A DNA stretch of 64,000 nucleotides, taken from assembly GCF_028769735.1 (NCBI RefSeq), contig NC_088188.1, forward strand, positions 3,495,001-3,559,000, written 5' to 3'. The translations under genes were made by a program, and so were the position numbers. The DNA is from Zonotrichia leucophrys gambelii (taxonomy: Eukaryota > Chordata > Aves > Passeriformes > Passerellidae). Under the pieces are notes generated by a model. That model had not been told where the DNA came from. It saw only the letters and a program-made list of their open reading frames with translations, and searched no databases. Every line of letters begins with the position of its first letter. The first letter of the stretch is position 1. Below, piece after piece: positions 1 through 11,439 of the stretch.

Positions 1-179
1 GGCCCAAATTGGCCTGGATCCGCCAGCAGCATGGAGGGAAATTAAAGCCTTGCTGCAAACGTCCTCTTGGCATGGTGGGCTCATGGCCAATGGCTGAGTA
101 ATGTGGGTCTGCGCCTGCGGAGCAGCCTGGTCCTCTTAGGTCTAACCCTCCCCCTTATGTTCTTTCATCCCTGGGGCAG

Positions 180-3170
180 GATCAGCAGCTGAGACAGGCT
201 ATGGAAGACAAGTTTTCAGACATTCAAAGAGACTATGAGAAACTCAGCTTTGCCTCAAAGAGCCTCCAAAAGGACTCTCAACACAAGCAGAGAGACATGG
301 AGGTGTGTGGCTGGAACCCATCCCGTTTGGTGACAAACCATCCCCCAAGATGAATCCAGCCGAGGGATCCAAGGAATCTCCTACTGCCATCCTCACAGCC
401 GTGTGCTTGTTCCAAGTGCATTTCCCCAAAGTTTTTTGGGTAGGGGGAGAGGGGTGCGCTACCAGCTCCTGGGGTGTGCCCCAACCTTGCTGTGGTGTCA
501 TCACGTGTGTTCCTTTCTGTGCTGAAAGATGCTGGTCCAGTCTCTGGAGAAGCTGCAGAAGGAGAAAGCAGAACAGAAGGACATGAATGCTGCAATGGAC
601 ACGGTACAGTCCCTTGGGGGCCTCTGTGCCAGCCCAGGGCTTCCCAGGCAGGGTGACAAATGCCCCTTGTCCCTTGGGGGCTGGGTGGCTGAACTGGTCT
701 GGGGAGGGACAATTTCCCAAGCTCAGGGGGTCCCTCACCCTTCACATGGTGGCACCAGGCTCAGCAGGGTGATGGGGCAAATGGGGCCACAGCAGCCTGA
801 AAGGGGCATGATGGCCTGCAGGAAGCACTCCTCCCGCTGCCCCTCACACGCTGGCCCTGCCTGCCGTTCCTCATCCCTTTCCAAACCGCTCTCCTGCCCT
901 TCCCCTCTGCTAGAAAGCGGACAAAGCTGCCTTGGACAGCAAAGTGAATCACAGCCAGTTTCAAGAGAACATGGAGGAGCTGGATGAGAGGATGGAGGAC
1001 TTGCAGAGCCAGATTTCAGGCCAGGAGCAGCACTGGAATAAGATGCAGCAACAGTTCAGCGACGCAATGGATGAGAAGGTGAGGGGTACCTTGTCCCCAC
1101 CACAAGGAACTGGCACCTCTGGGACTTGGCAGCCTGAGGCAGCATCCCTCTGAGGATCCCCCTCCAGGCTTTTCCCTGGAGAGCTCCATGTCACATCCTG
1201 GAGCAGCTGGCTGAGGCTGTGCACCTGTTCACAGCTGGATCGCCTGGAGCTGAGAACTTTCCGTAAACACCTGGAGGACTCCTGGATCCGGAACCTGGAG
1301 GAACTTGAGAAAAGACTGTTGCGTGAAAGCGCCGCTGGGCTGAAGAAGTGAGTGCCACGGACATTCTGATGGCTTTGGGGACAGCGATGGCAACTGCTCC
1401 TCCCAGGCAGGGCTGTGACACGCAGTGCCCCAGAGCTGGGCCGTGCCCTGCCCTCCTGGCTGTGCACACGGGGGCACTTTGGTGCCAGAGAGGGGCTGAA
1501 AGCGCTGCAGGGGCTGCTTGGGATGGTGGCATGGGTGCCTGTGCCCTTCACCCGGCACCAGGCAGCACCTTGGGGATGGGCAGAAGCAGGCTCAAGAGCC
1601 CACGGTTCAGCCTGCAATGGCCGTGAGCCTGTGCAGTGAGCTGCCCAGCAGCTGGCTGCTGCAGGGAGCTGCTGCCTGTGTGCTGCAGGGCTGTGGGCCC
1701 AGGAGCTCAGCCAGCCCTCTTCCCTCACCCTCCTTAGGCAGCTGCCAGTGCCTTTCTCGTGCCTGTCCTGTGACCGCATGCTCAGCGTGCAGGTTCCTGG
1801 CCAGTGAGTAGCACCAGTGCCTCGGGGGCAGCGGGGCTGCCATGGGGGGAGATGGGTGCCAGCAGTGACCCGCTGTGCTGGCCACAGGGGTGACAGTGTC
1901 TGCTTGGGAGGGGCTGGTGTGGGGAGCCCCCTCTGCAGCCCTGCCCATCACCAGGGCCTGTGGGGGCTCATCCCAAGGGCTGCAGGCAGCGGGATGCCAG
2001 GGGCTACAATCCCATGGCTTTGGGCTGAAGCCTCCAACAGGAACAGGTTCATTGTTCCCTGTCACACACCTGTGACTCCTGCCCTCCCCAGGTACCCCGA
2101 GACACTCCCGTATTTGCAGCCGATGCCCCCCGGCAGGGCGCCCTCTCCCAGCCAAAGGTAAGGGCCCTGAGGACACATCCCCAGCTCCTGGGGTGCAGGG
2201 TAGCCCCGACACAGCAAGGAGGGCTTTTCCCTGTGTGGGAGGGGCTTTTGCTTTCTGCCTGGGGCTCCTGCAGCAGGTGGACAGGAGCTGGCAGGGACAT
2301 GCCCCTGCAGGCAGCACTGCCAGTCCCCTCCCTGGCACAGCAGGGTGATGCCCTGCATGCCACAGGGCTGGGCACTGAGTGTCCTCTGCCCCATCCCACA
2401 GGAGGCCACTGGTCCGTGGCGGTGGCTTTTATGTGCCACAGAGCTCTGGGGACCATCAGAGCAGCCCTTTCAGACTGCCAGCCATTCAGGATTCTCCCCG
2501 GACCAGTGCATATCTGCAGGGACTTGTGACCCTCCCCAACAAGGTAGGGTGATGAAGGTGGGGACGTGGCATGTGTAGTGGGGGCTGGCAGGGCGATGCT
2601 GAGGATCCAGGGTGAATTTGGGCCTTCAGTTTCCTCGGAGAGAGCTGGTTTGGGAGGGTTGCTAGGGAATGCTGGAGTGGGCCCTGCATTTCACCCTGCT
2701 GCTCTTTCCTTCCCAGCCCAGAGTGACCCAGCTGCTGGGCAGGGGTGGCCACATCCCGAGGGACCAGCTTCCCATGGTGATCAGGACTCTGGATGAGCCA
2801 GGTGTGGCCCTGTCAGGGCACGGGGATCAGGGGCAGATGAGCCTGCTTGTCTGCTGGGTCTGCACCTGCTCCCTGGGGTCTCTGGCCAAGCAGGTGACCC
2901 TCCTGCTGCCCCGTGCTGAGCTGGCTGAGCTGACCCAGACGGGGCAGCCCCGGGCACTGGGGGCTCACCCTTGTCCCTGTCTCACCCCCAGTCCCGGCCA
3001 CCTCACGGGATCCCCGGCCAGGCTCAGGGCCCCAACAAGGCACCAGGACACCGGGACTCCGCCAGCCACTCCAGCCTCGTGAGACTTCAGCAGCCCTCAA
3101 GCAGCTGGACAGGACTGGGAAGCCAGTGCTCCACCAGGGACGTTGTTTCAGCGCAGAGAAAACTCTGTGA
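180..3170 (+). CDS. QRICH2-like (DUF4795) protein, copy A, 5'-partial
   Basis: Nine 3' exons are visible: 180-302, 529-603, 914-1078, 1235-1347, 1738-1803, 2092-2157, 2402-2543, 2717-2801 and 2992-3170 (stop TGA 3168-3170). All have GT/AG ends and sum to 1014 bases, 338 codons in frame; the 5' exons lie left of the window. The protein is a heptad-rich coiled coil (exons 180-1347) followed by a Cys motif (CLSCDR in exon 1738-1803) and a basic, Pro-rich tail. The order KLQKEKAD, SKVN, ISGQEQHW, LDRLEL, CLSCDR follows the C-terminal DUF4795 part of QRICH2, a protein needed for the sperm flagellum. A polyadenylation signal AATAAA lies at 3212-3217. The 41-aa first exon and preceding intron resemble copy E, while the 3' half resembles copy F. 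The assignment to family is firm; paralog function is inferred from the family. Confidence 0.8.
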
Positions 3171-3962
3171 CAATTGTTGTCAGAAAAATAATATTTTCAT
3201 TCTGTTTGGTGAATAAAAAAACTTTTTTATTCAAAGAATAAAAAAGAGAGGCAGAGCCTTTTCCCACTGTCACTGAAAATACCGGGATAACTCAAACTGT
3301 CTTACACTAATTTTACTATTTGGACTCAGCATTTCTTTTTTCCCAGCACCGGGCTGCATGGCAATAGCTCCACTCACAATGCACACCCGCTCGCTAAACT
3401 TTTCCCTACATATTTTTAGCAAAGAAATTAGTGTTCATTGCCTATAAATTTCAGATTTCTCTTCATTAATTTATATTTTCTCTTCCATTTCTTTTTGACT
3501 TCTCAATTCTCATGCTGTTGCCTGATAAAGAATTGCTTGCTCCTGGTGGGCTCCATACTATGCTCATTTTGCCAAGTCCATGGAACCACACCATCAAAAG
3601 CAGGATAAACACTTACCAAGGAAGGGAGTAAACCTACAACCCATTGATCAATGGTTTCACCAATTAAATAACTGGCCAGCTATACCAACTTTTCTCCTCA
3701 TTTGCAAAGAAGCACCATTTCACCACGGGGTCAGATATGACGGTGGGTTCACCAACCATCCAGGACCACTAAATGACTCAGTTTTCAGCTTTGTTCACTG
3801 AAGCTATCAAGGGTTAGTTTAGCAGAATCAAAAGTTTCCCTGATTTTCCCAATGAAAATTTAATAACACCCTCTGAAGAGACGTATACCTACCTGCTGGC
3901 TACGAATTGAAGTTAGACTGCTAAAGACTAATTTTAAAAATCAATTATAAGTATACATTGAA
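3171..3962. other. inter-unit spacer A-B
   Basis: AT-rich spacer after copy A with its polyadenylation signal. The same sequence recurs inverted at 38246-38990 (between E and F), and its two ends recur at about 11040-11290 and 14960-15120 around the B-C interval. A 73-codon open frame at 3580-3801 is kept in the inverted copy with few changes, but I see no start context, splice sites or family, so it is not called as a gene. Confidence 0.6.
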
Positions 3963-3968
3963 ATCCCT

Positions 3969-4653
3969 TGTTGTAGTGTGTCGTTTTTTCTATTGCTCCC
4001 CCATTTTATGTATTGCCTTCCCCGTTTTTCAATGTAAAATGGTTCTGCCCTCCCCAGTTTTCCCGCCATAGCCCTCCTGACAGTTTTGTTGCTATGGTTA
4101 CCCCTGCCCCTGGTTTTGTCAGTCAGTTAAGTTATTTAATTTCTCCTCCCTTATTCCTCCTTAGAAGTAAACTTTTCCTCCTCCCCGGGCCCTGTCAATC
4201 ACCCCCCACTCCTCCTAGTTTTCTAAAACCTTCTTCTCTCTGGGGGTTGTGGTTGGCTGTGGTCCCGGGGCCCCTTCTTTACTTTGTATTTATTGGATGT
4301 TTCTGTATGCCCATTATGTTAAGTTCCTCCCTATACCTTTCCCTATTGGTCTGTTGTGGATCCCTCCCTTATCCACCCCCTATCTTTAAAACCCTGCTTC
4401 TCCCTCCCCTCGGGGCCATTTGCTGGTTGGTGCCATTTGCTGGTTGGTGCTCCTGTGACATCAAATAAACCGACCTTCACCCCCAGCAAGTGTCCGACTC
4501 CTTCCTCTCGTCCCGTCAGCGCCGTGAGTCCAGTCCGCGATCCAGCTCAGCCCAAGACGCCAAGGGGGGCTGGCATTCTATGCAGCTGAGGTGTCGGCCA
4601 CAGACCATCAGCTAGCCGGACTTCGCCTTAGTGGCCACATGCGCCCCGCCGCA
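3969..4653 (+). mobile_element. solo ERV LTR with 6-base target-site duplication
   Basis: A 685-base element begins TGTTGTAG and ends GCCGCA (TG...CA). It is flanked by the direct repeat ATCCCT at 3963-3968 and 4654-4659. A polyadenylation signal, ATCAAATAAACC, sits near 4460. The paralogous spacer at 38240-38245 carries a single ATCCCT (read on the - strand) and no insert, so the insertion can be defined exactly. No internal retroviral genes are present, as expected of an LTR-LTR recombination product. A 6-base duplication fits ERVK/alpharetrovirus-type integration. Confidence 0.85.
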
Positions 4654-5459
4654 ATCCCTGAAACCTGCTGAAGAGCTTTGAAGCAGGAAGCACTAGGGGT
4701 GAACAGAGCAGAGTTTGGAAAGGGGAGAGTGGGGCTGGATGGCTGCTGTTGAAGGGAAGAACTTGGTTTGTCTTCCCCAACAGTCTTGGGGATATTGGAA
4801 GGAGAAATTATTTCACTGTGTTCTTTATGGACTGTCGAGCTGACATAAAACCTGACTTGGAGGAAAATGTCCAAGGGCTTCACCCACGGAGACTTTTTGC
4901 CCTGAACTCCTGAGAACAAAGGAGTCTGTGCCCCAACAACCCCAGAGCTCGGCCAGGAGCTCATGCACAGCACCCCACTGCTTCCCTGGCATTGGCTGAT
5001 CCCAATGGATGCTCCAAACCAGGCCGTGGGTTTGCTGTGCCAAACCACCAAGTAGCCATGTCTCAATCCCCGGGGAAAGCAGCAGGTTGGTGATTCTCTC
5101 TCAGGGACTGAACTCTTGTGGGGCTGCTGGCCCCACCTGCAGCCTCTGCCCAGGAGCTGCTTGGGGGATCCCTCTCTTGCTGAGGAAACAAACACAAAGG
5201 TACCCTTGGCCTTCATCTGGGGCTTTGTGGTTGTTGCAGTGCCCTGCCCGTGGTGACTCACACTGACAGTTCACTGCACAGCAAAGCCAGGCTTGCTGCC
5301 CGCTCCACAATGCAAGAAGAAACTGAGAACATGAGATGCCACAGAACAGGACTCTGACACAGCAGCTGGACAAGTGGCTTAGCTCTAACTCAAGTCTTAA
5401 ACGGATTAAAAGAAAAGTAGTGAGGCCTCTCCTGTCCTGCGAGACTTTCAAGCACCTTT

Positions 5460-5792
5460 CAGTCACTAAAGGGCTCCAAATGGGCTGGAGAGGGACTTGG
5501 CACAGGCGCCTTGAATGACAGGACAAGAGGCAATGGCTTCACACTGTGAGACAGCAGGGTTAGACTGGGTATTGGGAAGAAAATCTTCCTGAGAGGGTTG
5601 TGATGCCTTGGCACAGGTTGCCCAAAGAAATTGTGTCGGCCCATTCCTGAAAGTGTCCGGGGCCAGGCTGGATGGGACTTGGAGCAACCTGGTCTAGTGG
5701 AAGGTGTTCCTGCCTATGGCAGGGGATTGGAATGAGAGGATCTTTGAGGTCCCCTCCAGCCCAAGCCATTCCATGACTCCATGAGTCTGTGA
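5460..5792 (+). repeat. CR1 LINE 3' tail upstream of copy B
   Basis: The string runs from GGCTGGAGAGGGACTTGGCA through GGTTGCCCAAAGAAATTGTG and GGCCAGGCTGGATGGGACTT to the terminal GCCATTCCATGACTCC. This is the typical 3' end of avian CR1 non-LTR retrotransposons in + orientation. Copies C, D and E carry the same tail at the same place, so it predates the duplications. Confidence 0.8.
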
Positions 5793-5818
5793 CCCAATGT
5801 CTGGCAGGGATGACGTGT

Positions 5819-5831
5819 GCTGCCTAGCAAC
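5819..5831 (+). promoter_or_regulatory. X-box-like RFX site, copy B (degenerate)
   Basis: GCTGCCTAGCAAC lies 196 bases before the copy B ATG, at the same aligned position as the perfect GTTGCCTGGCAAC of copies D and E. It keeps the right half-site AGCAAC and differs in the left half-site. Confidence 0.5.
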
Positions 5832-6027
5832 AGAATTGTGATGAAAAGGGGCAGGAGCAGAGCAGGCTCCAGTCCTTTGTTGGACAAGCGATGAGGAAGG
5901 AGCCTGCTGGCTACTCGTCATTTTTATCATTGCTTTTGTCAGCCTTTTCATTATACTTTTTATTATCCCTGACAGACCCAACTGGGCAGAAGGCTTGTGA
6001 CACATCAGGGACAGAGTGTGTGCAGAC

Positions 6028-9000
6028 ATGGCAACATTCCTGGACACACTCAGCCTCTCCCAGATGCTTGATGTTGCCATTGGGATGCCCCACGAGGGGA
6101 CTGTTCACTTTGCAGCCATGAGAAAACTGCTGCAGGCCGTGCTGGAGCACCTGGATGTGCAGTACCTGACCAGCCAGGAGCCGTGGCCAGGCCAGCTCAG
6201 TGGCCCCTCACTTGCTGATGTGGTTGCTGAAGTCAGAGAAGTTAAGAGTGAGATGGAGGAGTGCAAGAAACAGATGTCCAAGGTAGAGGCTCTCCCCAGC
6301 CCCCCGGGCACTCCCCCAGCAGACAGCCCCTCCCCACTTCCTCAGACAGCAGTGCTTGGCTCTGCCCTCACTGCCCTGGCAGAGCCGCTGGCAGGGGCTC
6401 TTTGCTGTCTGGATGGGCTTCAGTGCTCTGGCACTGAGCCCCGCTGGGGCAGGTGGCACCGGGACTCTCCCTGCTCACCTGGCTGTGCCAAGGGCTGCCC
6501 GTGCCAGGGTGGGGCTCTTTGGGGTGTTGTGCCAAAAGACTTAATCAACCACCAGAAGGCCCAGGTGTGTGCAGACCACTGTGGTGGTGAAGTTGTTTCC
6601 CTCCTGACACCTCTCAAGGAGTTGCCTCTCTTACAGTTCCAGAGGGCAGAGAAGAGGAAGAAGGCCGAGGAGGCAGCGGATGAGGTGAACTGCTGCTGGG
6701 AGCAGGTTTTGGGTCTGAGACAGCAGCCCATACCCTCTGCTCTGCTGGCTGGATGCATGGAGTGTGCTGCCTGCCCCCACCATCCCGACAGTCCCCACAG
6801 GCCCTCCCCAGAGACTGACTCCCACCACCCCTCTCTACTAGGAAGTGTCTTCCTCCTTGGATGTCCCTGAGGAGATTGACATCATAAAGACAACACAGAA
6901 CCAAAATGCACAGAAGATGAAGGAGCTGGCTGCCGCAGTAAGCTATGGGGTGACATCAGCTTTGGGCTCTCATGGGCAACTTCAGTGTGGCTCCCTGAGG
7001 CTAGGGTTTGGAGTGAGGGGCTGGGGAAAGGGTGGTGGCCCTGGGGCTTTCTGTGCAGCTGAAGAGCCCCCATGCTGAGACAACATGCTTGTGTGCCCTG
7101 ACTCTACCGTCACTGGCCTTCCCAGATGAAGAAGATGGAGGAGGACATGAAAAATCTGAGGCAGGATATAGCCAAGTGGAAAGAAGAGAGCAGCAACGAG
7201 ATCGCTCAGCAACTCGCGTAAGGGGGCAGGAGTGGGTTTCATACCCTGGGGGGCTGCAAGGGAGCCCAGGGGGTCTGGCAGCATCCTGGTGTGTGGGCGT
7301 GGGATGCCCAGCAGCCCTGCAGGGGTAACCCTGCCCTTGCCCCCATCTCTCTGGCCAGGGCTTTGCTGGAGGAGACAAGGCGTGAGCTCCAGAAGATGGA
7401 AGAGGAGCAGGAGATGAGGAAGGCCATGCTGGAGCAGCTGGTGGCTGAGACAGCCAACAAGGTGAACGAGCAGATGAGGTTTTGGGGGAGCAGTCCCACC
7501 ACTCCTGGCTTGGTGCAGTAGTCCTGGTGGGGTTCCCAGCCATATTCCCCAACCGGCTGGGGCCACTGAGGCCCACAGCACGCAGGACTGATGGTTCCAT
7601 TCATCCCATCTCTGAGCCAATTCTCTCTGCCCTTCCTGCAGCTGGCTGAGATAGAGGAGATGGTGGAGAGTGTGCAGGAGGAGGCGGAGAGGGTAAAGGC
7701 AGAGTGCTCCAACTGCACCTTCGACCTCAACGAGCATTTGGGGGAGCTCCTCAAGCGCTGCGAGAAACTCGAGGAGCAGATGGAATCCCTGGAGTCCCGG
7801 CAGATGGCTATGGGCAAGTTTGAGAAGATGATGAGGAACTGGGGCCAGGTAGGCAGCTGGCAGCATGGGGGAATGAGGACATCCCTTGGGGTAGACCCAA
7901 ACTGCCCCAAAGGGGTCTGGACCAGTCAGCAGCATGGACAGAAATTAAAGCCTTGATGCAAACGTCCTGCTGGCACTGAGAGCTCATGGCCACTGGCTGA
8001 GTAATGCGGGTTTCCCCCTGTGGAGCAGCCAGACCCTCTTTGGTCAGCAACAAATGCTTTTCCTCCTTGGAGCAGGACCCAGAGCAGATACAGCAGCCCA
8101 ATGATGTAATAGTTGAACAGATGCAAAGGGACTATGAGAAGCTCAGCATTGTTTCTGGGATCCTCCAGAAGGACTCTGAAAAAAAGCAGAAAGAAATCGA
8201 GGTGTGTGGCTGAAACCCATTTGAGGCCAGAGCATCCCCCAGGCAGACACCAGGCAGGAATCCCCAGGAATCTCCTGCCGGCCTTTTCAGCCCTGTGCTG
8301 GTCCCAAGTGCCTTTCCTTGAGGTTTTTGGGCAGGGGGAGCAGGTTCTGTTCTCCTGGCCAGGATGCAGCTCCAACCTTACTGAGGTGTCATCATGTGTG
8401 TTCCTTTCTGTGCTGAAAGATGCTGTTCCAGTCTCTGGAGAAGCTGCAGAAGGAGAAAGCAGATCAGCAGGACTTGATGGCAGTGATGGACATGGTACAG
8501 TCTAGAGGGGCCTCTGTGCCAGCCCAGGGCTTCCCAGGCAGGGTGACAAATGCCCCTTGTCCCTTGGGGGCTGGGTGGCTGAACTGGTCTGGGGAGGGAC
8601 AATTTCCCAAGCTCAGGGGGTCCCTCACCCTTCATATGGTGGCACCAAGCTCAGCAGGGTGATGGGGCAAATGGGGCCACAGCAGCCTGAAAGGGGCATG
8701 ATGGCCTGCAGGAAGCACTCCTCCCGCTGCCCCTCACACGCTGGCCCTGCCTGCCGTTCCTCATCCCTCTCCAAACCGCTCTCCTGCCCTTCCCCTCTGC
8801 TAGAAGGCGGACAAAGCTGCCTTGGGCAGCAAAGTCAATCGCAGCCAGTTTGAGGCAAATATGGAGCGTCTGGATGAGAGGATGAAGGAGTTGCAGAGCC
8901 AGATTTCAGGCCAGGAGCAGCACTGGAACAATACGCAGCAGCAGCTCAGCGTTGTGGAGGAGGAGAAGGTGAGGGCTTCCTCGTCCCTACCACTTTGGGA

Positions 9001-10953
9001 CTTGGCAGCCTGAGGCAGCATCCCTCTGAGGATCCCCCTCCAGGCTTTTCCCTGGAGAGCTCCATGTCACATCCTGGAGCAGCTGGCTGAGGCTGTGCAC
9101 CTGTTCACAGCTGGATCGCCTGGAGCTGAAGACTTTCCGTAACCAAATGGTGGACACCTGGAAGAGAAGCATTGACGAGCTCAGGAATGAGATGAAGGAG
9201 GGTGACAGTGGTGCTGGGATTAAGAAGTGAGTGCCATGGACATTCTGATGGCTTTGGGGACAGCGATGGCAACTGCTCCTCCCAGGCAGGGATGTGACAC
9301 GCAGTGCCCCAGAGCTGGGCCGTGCCCTGCCCTCCTGGCTGTGCACACGGGGGCACTTTGGTGCCAGAGAGGGGCTGAAAGCACTGCAGGGGCTGCTTGG
9401 GATGGTGGCATGGGTGCCTGTGCCCTTCACCCGGCACCAGGCAGCACCTTGGGGATGGGCAGAAGCAGGCTCAAGAGCCCACAGTTCAGCCTGCAATGGC
9501 CGTGAGCCTGTGCAGTGAGCTGCCCAGCAGCTGGCTGCTGCAGGGAGCTGCTGCCTGTGTGCTGCAGGGCTGTGGGCCCAGGAGCTCAGCCAGCCCTCTT
9601 CCCTCACCCTCCTTAGGCAGCTGCCAGTGCCTTTCTCGTGCCTGTCCTGTGACCGCATGCTCAGCGTGCAGGTTCCTGGCCAGTGAGTAGCACCAGTGCC
9701 TCGGGGGCAGCGGGGCTGCCATGGGGGGAGATGGGTGCCAGCAGTGACCCGCTGTGCTGGCCACAGGGGTGACAGTGTCTGCTTGGGAGGGGCTGGTGTG
9801 GGGAGCCCCCTCTGCAGCCCTGCCCATCACCAGGGCCTGTGGGGGCTCATCCCAAGGGCTGCAGGCAGCGGGATGCCAGGGGCTACAATCCCATGGCTTT
9901 GGGCTGCTGCCGCCAACAGGAACAGGTTCTTTGTCCTCTGTCACACGCCTGTGACTCCTGCCCTCCCCAGGTACCCCAAGACACTCCCGTATTTGAAGCC
10001 GATGCCCCCCAACAGGGAGCCACCACCCACCCAAAGGTAAGGGCCCTGAGGACACATCCCCAGCTCCTGGGGTGCAGGGTAGCCCCGACACAGCAAGGAG
10101 GGCTTTTCCCTGTGTGGGAGGGGCTTTTGCTTTCTGCCTGGGGCTCCTGCAGCAGGTGGACAGGAGCTGGCAGGGACATGCCCCTGCAGGCAGCACTGCC
10201 AGTCCCCTCCCTGGCACAGCAGGGTGATGCCCTGCATGCCACAGGGCTGGGCACTGAGTGTCCTCTGCCCCATCCCACAGGAGGCCACTGGTCCGTGGCG
10301 GTGGCTCTTTTGTGCCACAGAACTCTGGGGTCTATCAGAGCAGCACTTTGAAACTGCCACCAATTCATGATTCTCCCCGGAACAAGTCATATCTGCAGGG
10401 ACTTGTGACCCTCCCCAACAAGGTAGGGTCATGAAGGTGGGGACGTGGCATGTGTAGTGGGGACTGGCAGGGCGATGCTGAGGATCCAGGGTGAATTTGT
10501 GCCTTCAGTTTCCTCGGGGAGAGCTGGTTTGGGAGGGTTGCTAGGGAATGCTGGAGTGGGCCCTGCATTTCACCCTGCTGCTCTTTCCTTCCCAGCCCAG
10601 AGTGACCCAGCTGCTGGGCAGGGGTGGCCACATCCCGAGGGACCAGCTTCCCATGGTGATCAGGACTCTGGATGAGCCAGGTGTGGCCCTGTCAGGGCAC
10701 GGGGATCAGGGGCAGATGAGCCTGCTTGTCTGCTGGGTCTGCACCTGCTCCCTGGGGTCTCTGGCCAAGCAGGTGACCCTCCTGCTGCCCCGTGCTGAGC
10801 TGGCTGAGCTGACCCAGACGGGGCAGCCCCGGGCACTGGGGGCTCACCCTTGTCCCTGTCTCACCCCCAGTCCCGGCCACCTCACGGGATCCCCGGCCAG
10901 GCTCAGGGCCCCAACAAGGCACCAGGGCTCCTCCAACCACTCCAGCCCCGTGA
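6028..10953 (+). CDS. QRICH2-like (DUF4795) protein, copy B, with damaged exons
   Basis: Start ATG 6028 begins MATFLDTLSLSQML. Exons: 6028-6282, 6637-6684, 6842-6937, 7126-7217, 7359-7473 (or 7461), 7642-7848, 8076-8201, 8420-8494, 8804-8968, 9111-9226, 9617-9682, 9971-10036, 10281-10422, 10596-10680, 10871-10953. The equivalent of exon 2 is mostly deleted together with its acceptor; a 9-base remnant ends at 6564. The donor at 7474 reads AT instead of GT, but AAG|GTGAAC at 7462 would serve in frame. An 8-base length change near 10928-10950 shifts the last exon, so the stop comes at 10951-10953, well before the position used in A and F. With exon 2 skipped and the cryptic donor, 575 codons remain open. 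Polyadenylation signal 11083-11088. It may be a weakened gene or an early pseudogene. Confidence 0.7.
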
Positions 10954-11439
10954 GACTTCAGCAGCCCTCAAGCAGCTGGACAGGACTGGGAAGCCAGTGC
11001 TCCACCAGGGACGTTGTTTCAGCAGAGAGAAATGTCTGTGACAATTGTTGTTAGATAATTAGCATTTTCATTCTGTTTGGTTAATAAAAAACGTTCTGAA
11101 AGAGAGGCAGAGCCTTTTCCCACTGTCACTGAAAATACCGGGATAACTCAAACTGTCTTACACTAATTTTACTATTAGGAATCAGGCTTTTATTCCCAGC
11201 ACCAGGCTGCATGGGAATAGCTCCACTCACAATGCACAACCACTCCCTAAACTTTTCACTACATATTTTTAGCAATACGACAGTAAAATGCAATAATTAC
11301 TATTTAACTACTTAATAAAATTTTTTGGCAAAACTTATCATATTTTAAATCTAGGGCCATTCAATTTTGCCAGCATTTTGTCTTGGGCTTGTTATTCTGG
11401 GTTACATTTGAAAGGTCACACATTTTGGTGCAGCAACTA

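Larger units (their letters stand above)
4665..6027 (+). promoter_or_regulatory. 5' flanking region of copy B
   Basis: This upstream block is shared by every copy: 15150-16235 (C), 30375-29428 (D), 38230-37205 (E), and 41410-40590 beyond the gap (F, partial). It contains a CR1 tail, an X-box-like site at 5819-5831 and a well conserved stretch just before the ATG (GACCCAACTGGGCAGAAGGC and on). A segment of about 317 bases (5036-5352) occurs only here and in the post-gap block, not in C, D or E. The 5' UTR boundaries are not visible without transcripts. Confidence 0.55.

Noticed and set aside
3580..3801. 73-codon frame in the A-B spacer, kept at 38407-38628
   Set aside because: Conservation is explained by duplication of the spacer; there is no splice, start or family evidence.
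9486..10217. Long antisense frame (243 codons), repeated in other copies
   Set aside because: It overlaps real exons 12 and 13 and introns of copy B on the opposite strand; it recurs only because the unit is duplicated.
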